DNA from: Falsirhodobacter sp051195255
GTDB lineage: Bacteria; Pseudomonadota; Alphaproteobacteria; Rhodobacterales; Rhodobacteraceae
Direction: 5' to 3'
DNA: 64,000 bases
NCBI RefSeq assembly: GCF_051195255.1
Contig: NZ_JBNJLK010000010.1
Span: forward strand, 72,381-136,380
Positions within the stretch are counted from its first letter, which is position 1, and each line of letters begins with the position of its first letter. The notes under the pieces were generated by a model that was not told the origin of the DNA, did no database searches, and worked only from the letters and a program-made list of their open reading frames with translations. Both the position numbers and the translations under genes were made by a program. Positions 54,188-62,096 of the stretch are shown piece after piece.

Positions 54188-55426
54188 CTACTTGTCGGCG
54201 AGGATGATCTCGGCCAGCCGCTCCTGGGCGTCCTCGGGGCTGAGGTCGGAGCCGAAGAACTCCGCCGTCAGATCCTCGATCTGGCCCCGCGCGTCGGGCG
54301 AGATGATCAGGTCGATGGCCGGGATCGTGTTGCCCGCCTTCAGGGTTTCCAGCCCCTTGCGCGTGCATTCGTTGACCTCGGCCAGGTCGATGTTGCCCCG
54401 CACCGGCAGCGATCCCTTCGCCGCGTTGAAGGCGATCTGGGCCTCGTCGCTCATGATCACGGCGGCCAGCGCCATCTGCGCCTCGGTCACGGCGGGGTCG
54501 CGGTTGACGGGGAAATAGATCGCGTCGCCCCCGGTCGCGATGACCGGCGCGCCGCCAAGGCCGATGTGGCATTCGTAATCCGTGCCGGCCACCTTGCCGG
54601 CCAGCGCGAATTCCCCCTGCGCCCAGTCACCCATGACCTGCGCCGCGGCCTGCCCTTCGATGATGCGGGCCGTGCCCATGTTCCATTCGCTGATGTTGCC
54701 GCCGGCCGACATCTCTCGCGCGGCGGCGAGTTCGGTGAAGATCTGGGCCATCTTCTCGCCGCGCAGGGTATCCTCGTCGCCCGCGTCGAAGGCCTGGACG
54801 TAGAACTCCGGCCCGCCGATCCCGGCGACGAGGGTGTAAAGCAGCAACCCCGTCTGCCAGCCTTGCAGGCCCACGGCCAAGGGCAGCTTGCCCGCTTCGC
54901 GCAGCTTCGGCGCGGCGGCCTTCAGTTCTTCCCAGTTGGTGGCAGGCTCCAGCCCCGCCGCCTCGAACGCGGCGGGAGAGATCCACATCCATTGCGGCGA
55001 GTGGATGTTCACGGGGGCGCAATACACCTTGTCTTCGAAGGTGCAGGCGTCCAGCAGGGACACGGGCATGATCGACTCGCGCCAGCCGTCGCGTTCGGCC
55101 ACCTCGGTCAGGTCCTGCATCAGGCCGGCCTCCACCAGCTCCTGCGCCTGACGGCCGTGGTTGAACTGGGTGGCGCCCATCGGATCGCCGCCGATGATGC
55201 GCGACACCATGATCGGCCGCGCGGTGGCGCCGGACCCGGCGATGGCGCCGTCCACCCAGTGGTGATCGGTTTGCTCCTCGAAGATCCGGGCAAGTTGCTG
55301 GGCCGCCGCGGCTTCCCCGCCCGAGGTCCACCAATGGGTGACCTCCAGATCGGCCGCCGAGGCGCAGAAGGGCAGCAGCATGAAGGCAGCGCCCGCCATG
55401 AGGCGACGCATCGTCGTGGTCTGCAT
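54188..55426 (-). CDS. Sugar ABC transporter substrate-binding protein (CUT1)
   Basis: A 412-aa periplasmic binding protein. The signal peptide is clear (MQTTTMRRLMAGAAFMLLPFCASAA), and the mature part begins DLEVTHWWTSGGEAAAAQQLARIF. NIHSPQWMWISPAAFEAAGLE and GDWAQGEFALAGK resemble glucose/mannose-binding GtsA-like proteins. I use the ATG at 55426, seven bases from GGAGG; an ATG at 55432 touches that site. It is the first gene of a six-gene operon. A monosaccharide, or a disaccharide handled by ThuB-like oxidation, is plausible. Confidence 0.9.
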   Translation of the reverse strand: MQTTTMRRLMAGAAFMLLPFCASAADLEVTHWWTSGGEAAAAQQLARIFEEQTDHHWVDGAIAGSGATARPIMVSRIIGGDPMGATQFNHGRQAQELVEAGLMQDLTEVAERDGWRESIMPVSLLDACTFEDKVYCAPVNIHSPQWMWISPAAFEAAGLEPATNWEELKAAAPKLREAGKLPLAVGLQGWQTGLLLYTLVAGIGGPEFYVQAFDAGDEDTLRGEKMAQIFTELAAAREMSAGGNISEWNMGTARIIEGQAAAQVMGDWAQGEFALAGKVAGTDYECHIGLGGAPVIATGGDAIYFPVNRDPAVTEAQMALAAVIMSDEAQIAFNAAKGSLPVRGNIDLAEVNECTRKGLETLKAGNTIPAIDLIISPDARGQIEDLTAEFFGSDLSPEDAQERLAEIILADK

Positions 55427-55498
55427 TGTCATTCCTCCCTGAATGGCGGCGCAAGACACCGCCAGCGGCACATCGTTACGGCGTCTCCCCCCGCCTGA

Positions 55499-55512
55499 TG
55501 TAATCGATTGCC
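55499..55512. promoter_or_regulatory. LacI-type operator upstream of the sugar ABC operon
   Basis: TGTAATCGATTGCC contains the AATCGATT palindrome with the central CG typical of LacI-family operators. It lies about 75 bases before the SBP start and downstream of a possible TTGACC (-35, - strand, near 55545). No LacI regulator gene is found in this window, so its repressor would be encoded elsewhere. Confidence 0.45.
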
Positions 55513-55576
55513 GTCTTATTGATCCCACAGCGATCGGGATCGGTCAAGAAATTTTGACTTGCTTTGTAACGACCTG

Positions 55577-56194
55577 TCAGAAGAGGCCCGAGCCCTTCAG
55601 CCCGTCGATCACGAACTGGATCGACAGCGCCGCCAGAAGCATCCCGAACAGGCGCGTCAGCACCATCGTTCCAATCCGCCCCAGCATCCGCGCGATGCCG
55701 CCCGCCACGGCGAACAGCGTCGCGGCCACGGCCAGCACCGCCAGCATGACCCCGTGGATCATCAGCGTGTGCAGCGCGGACCCGTCCTCGTTCACCAAAA
55801 GGATCATGGAGGCGAGCGCCCCCGGCCCGGCCAGAAGCGGCGTGGCGAGGGGGAAGACCGAAGGATCATGTCCGGGTGCATCATCGGCGGCCTTGTCCTC
55901 GCGCCGTTCGGTCCGGCGTTCGAACAGCATGTCCAGCGCGGTCAGGAACAGCAGCACCCCGCCCGCGATCCGGAAGGCGGGAAGCGAGATGCCGATGCCG
56001 GCCAGGATCGCTTCCCCCGCCAGGCCGAAAAGGGTCAGGAGGGCGGCCGCGATCACCACCGCCGTCCAGCCCGTGCGTCGACGCTGGGCCGGCGTCATGC
56101 CATGCGTCAACGCGATGAAGATGGGGGCAAGACCGATGGGGTCGATGACCACGAACATGGTCACAAAGGCACTGATGACGCTGGTCATTTCCAT
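55577..56194 (-). CDS. MarC-family integral membrane protein
   Basis: A 205-aa membrane protein with about six hydrophobic segments. It has FVTMFVVIDPIGLAPIFIALT at the N-terminus, AFRIAGGVLLFLTALDMLF in the middle, and FPLATPLLAGPGALASMILL, which are the MarC/UPF0056 hallmarks. The loop between (RRTERREDKAADDAPGHD) is charged. Function is unknown; the once-supposed multiple antibiotic resistance role of MarC is not supported. ATG at 56194 is used; ATG at 56188 is an alternative. Confidence 0.9.
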   Translation of the reverse strand: MEMTSVISAFVTMFVVIDPIGLAPIFIALTHGMTPAQRRRTGWTAVVIAAALLTLFGLAGEAILAGIGISLPAFRIAGGVLLFLTALDMLFERRTERREDKAADDAPGHDPSVFPLATPLLAGPGALASMILLVNEDGSALHTLMIHGVMLAVLAVAATLFAVAGGIARMLGRIGTMVLTRLFGMLLAALSIQFVIDGLKGSGLF

Positions 56195-56312
56195 GGCCGC
56201 ATTCTGGCCTTTTCCGCAGGCACGTTCAAGGCATGGCGGCGTACGCATCGGGCTTGACGGCGGCGGCATTCGCTGCGCTGCTGAAGGCCCGCCCCCTGAC
56301 CGAGGAGTTCCC

Positions 56313-56948
56313 ATGACCGCCCGACTCTACTGCTTTGGCGAAAGCGGCAACGCCTACAAGGCCGCTCTTACGATGACGCTGTCTTCTTACGCCTGGGAAC
56401 CGGTCTGGGTCGACTTCTTTCACGGAGAAACCCGGACCGACGGCTTTCGCGCCCTCAACCCGATGGGGGAGGTGCCGGTTCTGGTGGACGGGGACCTCAC
56501 CCTTACGCAGTCGAGCGTGATCCAGCTTCACGTGGCGGAACGGACCGGCAGGTTTCAGGGCGAGACGGAGGAGGAACGCCGCGAAGTGCTGCGCTGGCTG
56601 TTCTGGGATGTCAGCAAGGGGTCGGGCCAGTTCGGCGCCTTGCGGTTCATGATGAACTTCCTGCCGGAAGACCGCCGGTCCCCCGATGTCATTGCGTGGG
56701 CGTTGGCCCGTGCCGCCGGGTCGCTGGACGTTCTGGAGGCCCATCTGGACCGCCGCGACTGGCTGGTCGGGAACGGCCCGACCCTTGCCGATTTCGCCTG
56801 TTGCAGTTACCTGTATTACCCCGAGCCCTTCACGTTCCGGCGGCCCGAGCGACCGGCCATCTCCCGGTGGCTGGACCGCATCGCGGCCCTGCCCGGCTGG
56901 GCGCACCCCTACGACCTGATGCCCGGAAGCCCGGCGGACCGCGGCTGA
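56313..56948 (+). CDS. Glutathione S-transferase family protein
   Basis: A 211-aa GST. The thioredoxin-like N-terminal domain opens MTARLYCFGESGNAYKAALTM, with Ser/Asn in the catalytic loop, and contains NPMGEVPVLVDGDLTLTQSSVIQLHVAE (the cis-Pro and glutathione-gamma-Glu binding loop). The C-terminal helical domain has WLVGNGPTLADFACCSYLYYPEP. GAGGAG precedes the ATG at 56313. Its last 40 bases overlap the convergent GTPase gene. The substrate is unknown. Confidence 0.88.
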   Translation: MTARLYCFGESGNAYKAALTMTLSSYAWEPVWVDFFHGETRTDGFRALNPMGEVPVLVDGDLTLTQSSVIQLHVAERTGRFQGETEEERREVLRWLFWDVSKGSGQFGALRFMMNFLPEDRRSPDVIAWALARAAGSLDVLEAHLDRRDWLVGNGPTLADFACCSYLYYPEPFTFRRPERPAISRWLDRIAALPGWAHPYDLMPGSPADRG

Positions 56949-57844
56949 TCCCCCTTGCCCAGGACGTTCCGGCGGAACGAGCGGTCGAGGCGCAAAGGAT
57001 CGAAACCGCGCCCGATGAAGACCAGCCGGTTGTCGTCGGCCCCTGCCTCCTCGGGCAGGACCTCGGGCCTTTGGACCGCGCGGCGGACGGTCTGCACCAG
57101 AAGGCGGCCGGCGGGGGCGCGGACCACGCCCTTGATGCGGACGATGTCATGGCCCCGCGCGTGCAGCAGAGCCGACAGCCAGACGCTGAGCGCCGTCCAA
57201 TCCGTGTCCAGCGGCAGGTGCAGCAGGTGCGGGCGCGGCATCGCATCGGTTCCCACGGGTGGCAAATCCATCGGGACAGGGGGCGGCAGGGGCCGATCCT
57301 CCCCCATGGAGGAGCCGGTGATCCGCGCGGCGGGCGCGAAGCCTTGCAGAACGCCGACAAGGCGGCCCAGCTGCGCCGTCTCGGCCCCATCGACCTTCGT
57401 CACGACAAGCTGGTCCGCCGCCGCGATCTGACGACGCAGCAAAGCATCCCCCGCGATCTGTTGCAGCGCGTGAAGCGCATCGACCAGCACCAGGGTCGGT
57501 TGCAGCCGGACGTGGTGCCGCAGCACCGGATCGGTCTGGACCAGCGTCAGGATAGCCCCCGGATCGGCCAGCCCGCTGGTTTCGAGGATCACGTCCCGCC
57601 CCTGCCTGCGGCTGGCCAGATCCGCCTGCGCCCGCAACGCCGTCAGAAGCGCCTCGCGCCCGTCGCAACAGGCGCAGCCGCCCGCCAGAACCTGCGCGCC
57701 GGGTAGCAGGGCATGGTCGACGGGCGTGCCCGCCGCCTCGTTCACGAGGACATGCGCATGGGTAAACAGGCCCGCGTGGCGCTGATGGCGCAGCCAGGTC
57801 GTCTTCCCCGCACCCAGATAGCCGCCAAGGATCGTCAGGCGCAC
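56909..57844 (-). CDS. COG0523 (CobW/Zn-chaperone-like) G3E GTPase
   Basis: A 311-aa G3E GTPase from a GTG at 57844. It has Walker A GGYLGAGKTTWL, the metal-binding GGCACCDG (the family GCxCC motif), switch-region DVILETSGLADPGAIL, and TKVD as the guanine-specificity motif. The C-terminal CobW-C domain includes DDNRLVFIGRGFDP. COG0523 members transfer zinc, cobalt or iron, or serve nitrile hydratase. The start overlaps the small CxxC gene, so the two are coupled. The next gene upstream encodes a deacetylase that may need a divalent metal. Confidence 0.87.
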   Translation of the reverse strand: MRLTILGGYLGAGKTTWLRHQRHAGLFTHAHVLVNEAAGTPVDHALLPGAQVLAGGCACCDGREALLTALRAQADLASRRQGRDVILETSGLADPGAILTLVQTDPVLRHHVRLQPTLVLVDALHALQQIAGDALLRRQIAAADQLVVTKVDGAETAQLGRLVGVLQGFAPAARITGSSMGEDRPLPPPVPMDLPPVGTDAMPRPHLLHLPLDTDWTALSVWLSALLHARGHDIVRIKGVVRAPAGRLLVQTVRRAVQRPEVLPEEAGADDNRLVFIGRGFDPLRLDRSFRRNVLGKGDQPRSAGLPGIRS

Positions 57845-58122
57845 AGGCGGGGGTCCAGGGGGTCGACGGGGGCGCCAAGGATCCGCTCCGCCTCCGCCCA
57901 AAGGGCGGGAAGATCGGCCACCAGCGTCGCCGCCCCCGTGTTCGTGGCCAGCACAAGGCCGGGCACGGTGCCGGCATCCCGCGCCGTCAGCCCGTGAAGG
58001 CCCAGCAGGCGGTTCGCCACGACCCCCTGCATCAACCGTGCGCACATCCGGTCACGCGGGGTGGCCGCCCCAGCGTCGGTCCAGGCGCCGGGGCGTTCGG
58101 GGAAGCCGCAGGCGTTGCACAT
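57835..58122 (-). CDS. Small conserved CxxC protein adjacent to COG0523 GTPase
   Basis: A 95-aa protein of unknown function, beginning MCNACGFPERPGAWTDAGA (Cys-x-x-Cys) and ending in GAPVDPLDPRLCA. The middle (ARLMQGVVANRLLGLHGLTARDAGTVPGLVLATNTGAATLVADLPALWAEAERIL) is alpha/beta with no enzymatic motif. I recall similar proteins next to COG0523 GTPases in Rhodobacteraceae, but give this as memory only. It overlaps the deacetylase stop by one base and the GTPase start by ten, so all three are translationally coupled. A metal-binding or adaptor role is inferred from the cysteines. Confidence 0.7.
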   Translation of the reverse strand: MCNACGFPERPGAWTDAGAATPRDRMCARLMQGVVANRLLGLHGLTARDAGTVPGLVLATNTGAATLVADLPALWAEAERILGAPVDPLDPRLCA

Positions 58123-59024
58123 CAGATCACCTCGGGGCGGGCGTCGCCGGCGAAGGGGAAGCGCGCGCGGAAATCGGCCGCGATCACCTCGAACGGCGCC
58201 CATTCGACGCCCTCATGCCCCGAGATGTAATCGATCAGCCGTTCCAGCATCAGCAGCACCTGCGGGCGGCCCGCCACGTCAGGGTGGATGGTGAAGCAGA
58301 AGGTCGCATAGTCCATCTCCCGGTAGACCCAGTCGAACTGGTCCTTCCACATCTGCTCGATGTCGCGGGGGTTCACGAAGCCATGGCTGTTAGGGGAGTT
58401 CTTGATGAACATCATCGGCGGCAGGTCGTCGACATACCAGTTGGCCCCGATGTCCACGAGGTCGATCTCCCTCCCGTGCGTCATCGGCTTCATCCAGGCC
58501 GCGGCGGGACCGGAATAATCGATGGTCGTCCAAGCGTCGCCCACCCGCGCATAGAAGGGCTGGAAGTCGCGATAGCCTTGGCTGTGATCGTAGCTGAAGC
58601 CGTATTTCTGCAAAAGGGCGGCGGTGTTTTCCGACATCTCCCACCACGGGGCGACATAGCCGCGGGGGGCCTTGCCCGTCAGCCCCTCGATCAGCTCGAT
58701 GGAGCGGACGAGGACGTCTTCCTCTTGCGTCGGGGTCATGGCGATGGGGTTTTCATGGAGGTAGCCATGCGCGCCCACCTCGTGCCCCGCATCGACGATC
58801 ATCTTCATCTGGTCGGGGAAGGTTTCCAGCGAATGGCCGGGAATGAAGAAGGACGCCTGAAGTTCGTGGCGGCGGAACAGGCGCAACAGGCGCGGGATGC
58901 CCACCTCGGTCGCAAAGACGCCGCGCTGGATGTCCGACGGGCTGTCGGCCCCGCCGTAGGATCCGATCCAGCCCGCCACGGAGTCGATGTCCACCCCGAA
59001 CGAGCACCAGATTTTCTTCGTCAT
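58122..59024 (-). CDS. Polysaccharide-deacetylase-family protein, HpPgdA-like
   Basis: A 300-aa NodB-fold deacetylase. It opens KIWCSFGVDIDSVAGWIGSYGG, with the metal/catalytic Asp pair, and includes FFIPGHSLETFPDQMKMIVDAGHEVGAHGYLHENPIAM (His-x3-His metal ligands), GYVAPWWEMS, and FTIHPDVAGRPQVL with the catalytic His. The sequence closely follows what I remember of Helicobacter pylori HP0310/PgdA, a peptidoglycan N-acetylglucosamine deacetylase. It has no signal peptide, so a cytoplasmic substrate (perhaps a compound imported by the Pot-like transporter) is also possible. It is distinct from the PuuE allantoinase at 12.8-14.2 kb. AGGAAAGACAGG precedes the start. Confidence 0.87.
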   Translation of the reverse strand: MTKKIWCSFGVDIDSVAGWIGSYGGADSPSDIQRGVFATEVGIPRLLRLFRRHELQASFFIPGHSLETFPDQMKMIVDAGHEVGAHGYLHENPIAMTPTQEEDVLVRSIELIEGLTGKAPRGYVAPWWEMSENTAALLQKYGFSYDHSQGYRDFQPFYARVGDAWTTIDYSGPAAAWMKPMTHGREIDLVDIGANWYVDDLPPMMFIKNSPNSHGFVNPRDIEQMWKDQFDWVYREMDYATFCFTIHPDVAGRPQVLLMLERLIDYISGHEGVEWAPFEVIAADFRARFPFAGDARPEVI

Positions 59025-59064
59025 GTCCTGTCTTTCCTGTTTCGTATGGTTCTTGCCCCGGCCC

Positions 59065-59904
59065 TTACGCCACGCCCTTTCCGGCGTCCGATCCCAGCCG
59101 CGCCCGCCGCCGCGCCAGCAGGAAGGCCCCCGCCAGGAACAGCCCGATGATCAGCAGCGAAAACAGCGTCGTCAGCGTGCCAAGCGCATACAGAAGCGGC
59201 GAGGTGACGTTGGTCGTCATGCCGAAAATCTCCAGCGGGAGGGTGTTGCGGCTGCCAGCGGTCAAAAGCGTGCGGGCAAATTCGTCATAGCTGAGCGTGA
59301 AGCCGAAAAGCCCGACCCCGACCAGCGAGGGCGCGATCATCGGCAGGACGATGTGGCGGAAGGTCTGCCACTGCGTCGCGCCCTGATCGCGGGCCGCCTC
59401 CTCGTAGGCCGGATTGAAGCGGTTGAAGACGGCGAGCATGATCAGGAAGCCGAAGGGCAAGGTCCAGGTCAGCTGCGAGCCGAGGCCGGAGGACAGCCAG
59501 TGCACCGTCAGCCCCAGCTGCGAGAAGATCAGCCCGACGCCCAGCGACACGAGGATCGACGGAATCACGAGGCTGGCGAGGATCAGGTAGAACAGGAGGT
59601 TCGCCCCCCGGAACCGGCGCCGGAAGGCCATGCCCGTCATCACCGACAGCACGACCGTCACCACCATCACGATCAGGCCCAGGGCGAGGCTGCGGCGGAA
59701 CGCGCCCCAGACATCCCCCACGGATTGCTGGCGAAACAGCTCGTGGAACCAGTGCAGCGACACGCCTTGCATCGGAAAGGTCAGCCCCCCGCCCGGCCCC
59801 TGGAAGGACAGGATCGCGATCATCAGCGTCGGGCCGTACAAAAACAGCAGGAACAGCCCGAAGAAGGCGGCCAGAAGATAGAAGGACCCGGATTTGCGTT
59901 CCAT
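59065..59904 (-). CDS. ABC transporter permease, PotC type
   Basis: A 279-aa permease with six membrane spans and the EAA loop YEEAARDQGATQWQTFRHIVLPMIAPSLVG. It opens with a charged MERKSGSFY and a spanning AAFFGLFLLFLYGPTLMIAILSFQ, typical of spermidine/putrescine PotC. It starts immediately after the potB stop (TGA then ATG on the - strand). The charged C-terminus RRRARLGSDAGKG is cytoplasmic. Confidence 0.93.
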   Translation of the reverse strand: MERKSGSFYLLAAFFGLFLLFLYGPTLMIAILSFQGPGGGLTFPMQGVSLHWFHELFRQQSVGDVWGAFRRSLALGLIVMVVTVVLSVMTGMAFRRRFRGANLLFYLILASLVIPSILVSLGVGLIFSQLGLTVHWLSSGLGSQLTWTLPFGFLIMLAVFNRFNPAYEEAARDQGATQWQTFRHIVLPMIAPSLVGVGLFGFTLSYDEFARTLLTAGSRNTLPLEIFGMTTNVTSPLLYALGTLTTLFSLLIIGLFLAGAFLLARRRARLGSDAGKGVA

Positions 59905-60768
59905 TCACAGCTCCTTCCGGATGTCGACAAAGCGCAGCATGACGGAGATGACGATCAGCACCGTCACCAGCAGCACAACGGAGGTCGCCGCCGCCGAAGG
60001 GTATTGCAGCAACCCGATGTCGTTGGAGATCAGGCGCCCGACATTGGCCGATTGCGATCCGGACATGAACCGCACCGTGATGAAGTCCCCCATCACCAGC
60101 GCCACGACGAAGATGGACCCGATCATGATGCCGGGCTTGGTCAGCGGGATGATGATGTTGGTCAGGATCTGGAGGCCCGAGGCACCGTTGTCGCGCGCCG
60201 CCTCGATCAGCGAACGGTCGATGCGGACCATCGTGTTGAAGATCGGCACCACCATGAACAGCGTGTAAAGGTGCACGAAGGCGAGGATGACCGAGAAGTC
60301 GGAAAACAGCAGCCATTCCACCGGCTGTTCCGTGATCCCCATCCCCATCAGCGCCTGGTTGGCCAGACCGTTGCGGCCCAGAAACGGCACCCAGCTGATC
60401 ATCCGGATGATGTTGGAGGTCCAGAACGGGATCGTGCACAACAGGAACAGGCCCGTCTGCACGGTGGCGTTGCGCACGTGGAAGGCCAGGAAATACGCGA
60501 CCGTGAAGCCGATCGCCAGCGTCGCCGCCCATGTGGCCGCCGTATACAGGAACGTGTTCCCGAACACCCGCAGCACCACCGACGATCCGAAGAGATAGCC
60601 GTAATTGTCGAACTGGAACGCGGGATAGATGGAGAATTCGGTTGCGCCCCAGAAGCTGACGACGAAGATCATCACCATCGGCAGCAGCAAAAACAGCGCC
60701 AGCACGACCGTCAGGGGCAGCGCAAGGAACCAGTTGCGCAGGGTTGCGGAATGCATGTGGTCATCCAT
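59905..60768 (-). CDS. ABC transporter permease, PotB type
   Basis: A 287-aa permease with six membrane spans. The EAA loop is LIEAARDNGASGLQILTNIIIPLTKPGIMIG, and TIPFWTSNIIRMISWVPFLGRNGL and ALVMGDFITVRFMSG are typical PotB blocks. The ATG at 60768 lacks a strong ribosome-binding site; ATG at 60756 is an alternative. It pairs with the PotC-type permease immediately downstream. Confidence 0.92.
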   Translation of the reverse strand: MDDHMHSATLRNWFLALPLTVVLALFLLLPMVMIFVVSFWGATEFSIYPAFQFDNYGYLFGSSVVLRVFGNTFLYTAATWAATLAIGFTVAYFLAFHVRNATVQTGLFLLCTIPFWTSNIIRMISWVPFLGRNGLANQALMGMGITEQPVEWLLFSDFSVILAFVHLYTLFMVVPIFNTMVRIDRSLIEAARDNGASGLQILTNIIIPLTKPGIMIGSIFVVALVMGDFITVRFMSGSQSANVGRLISNDIGLLQYPSAAATSVVLLVTVLIVISVMLRFVDIRKEL

Positions 60769-60809
60769 CGGTCGGGAAATGCCGGGCGGACATCGCCCGG
60801 CATGTCAGG

Positions 60810-62075
60810 TCAGGCGGCGATGAACTCGTTCCACTTGCGGACCATGTAGAGGTTTTCGTCCATGACGGAATTCCAGCAGGCGACATGGCCCATCCGGTCC
60901 TGGAAGCTGCCGCCGTCGCGCACCGCGCCCGCGGTTTCGATCACCGTGCCTTGCGGCGAGGTAATGTCGCCCTGGGCGGGCTTGCCCTCGAACCAGTAAC
61001 CCCATTCGTCGTCGCTCATGAACAGCTTCGACGTTTCGGGGGCGGCCGAATAATAACCCTGCCGCATCAGGAAGCCGCCGACCCAGCCCGACAGGTACCA
61101 GTTGATGTAGTCGTAGGCCGCATCCAGCTGCACCCCTTCCAGATGGGTCGCCAGACCGATGCCGCCACCCCAGCTGCGATAGCCTTCCTTCAGCGGCTGG
61201 AAGGTGCAGGGCAACCCGCGCGACCGCACGGCGGTGACGGCCGGCGACCACATCGACTGGATCACCACCTCGCCCGAGGACATGAGGTTCACGGATTCGT
61301 CGAAGGTTTTCCAGAAGGCCCGGAACTGCCCTTCGCGCTTGGCTTCGGTGAAGACGGCGATCGTCCCGTCGATCTCGTCCTTGGTCATGTTGCCCTTGTT
61401 GCCGTAGGTGATCCGGCCCATCGCCTCGCACACCATGGCCATGTCCATGATTCCGATGGAGGAGATGTCGAGGATCGACGCCCGGCCCTTGAAGTCGGGG
61501 CTCAGCAGCTCGGCCCAGCTTTCCACGGGGCGGCCGATGATGTCGGGGCGGATGCCCAGCGTGTCGGCGTTGTAGATGGTGGGGATCAGCGTCATCCAGC
61601 CCGAGGACTGGTCGGCGAAGGTGGTGGATCCCGGACCTTCGACAAAGCCCACGGTGTGGGGGGCGGTGCCTTGGGCGATGGTGCTGGTGGGCGTCAGCTT
61701 GCCGTCCTTGAAGATGCCGACGATCTTGTCGTAGTTCGCGATCTTCGAGATGTCCATCGCCTGAAGGTTGCCCGTGGGCCAGACCTTCTTGCAGATCCAG
61801 TATTCGATGTCGGCGATGTCATAGCTGTTGGGCTGCGTCGCCGCCCGCTGCGTGGCCGCGTCCGAATCCAGCGCCGTCATTTCCAGCGTGAAGCCGAGAT
61901 CTTCCTTCACCTTCGCCGCCACCTCGTTGAAGGCCGACACGCCCGTGCCGATCTGGCGCAGGGTGATGTCGCGGATCTCCTGCGCCCAGATCATCGGCGC
62001 CGGGAAGGCCGAGGCGACCGCCGCGGCCGAAGCGCCCGCCAGAACGGAGCGGCGGGAATAGTGGTTCTTCTTCAT
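60810..62075 (-). CDS. Extracellular solute-binding protein, PotD-like, Tat signal
   Basis: A 421-aa periplasmic binding protein. The N-terminus has a twin-arginine signal (NHYSRRSVLAGASAAAVASAFPAP), so it is probably exported folded by Tat. The mature part contains ITLRQIGTGVSAFNEVAAKVKEDLGF, PNSYDIADIEYWICKKVWPTGNL and GGIGLATHLEGVQLDAAYDYINWYLSGWVGG. These place it in the PotD/PF13416-type family used for polyamines and other cationic or amide compounds. CAGGAGAG precedes the start. Its ligand is unknown. Confidence 0.88.
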   Translation of the reverse strand: MKKNHYSRRSVLAGASAAAVASAFPAPMIWAQEIRDITLRQIGTGVSAFNEVAAKVKEDLGFTLEMTALDSDAATQRAATQPNSYDIADIEYWICKKVWPTGNLQAMDISKIANYDKIVGIFKDGKLTPTSTIAQGTAPHTVGFVEGPGSTTFADQSSGWMTLIPTIYNADTLGIRPDIIGRPVESWAELLSPDFKGRASILDISSIGIMDMAMVCEAMGRITYGNKGNMTKDEIDGTIAVFTEAKREGQFRAFWKTFDESVNLMSSGEVVIQSMWSPAVTAVRSRGLPCTFQPLKEGYRSWGGGIGLATHLEGVQLDAAYDYINWYLSGWVGGFLMRQGYYSAAPETSKLFMSDDEWGYWFEGKPAQGDITSPQGTVIETAGAVRDGGSFQDRMGHVACWNSVMDENLYMVRKWNEFIAA

Positions 62076-62096
62076 GCGTCTCTCCTGTCGGGGGTG

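Noticed and set aside
58122..59024. Second allantoinase (PuuE)
   Set aside because: It shares the NodB fold, but its sequence (DIDSVAGWIGSYGG, GYVAPWWEMS) matches HpPgdA-like deacetylases and lacks the PuuE-specific opening RYPRNLSGYAG.
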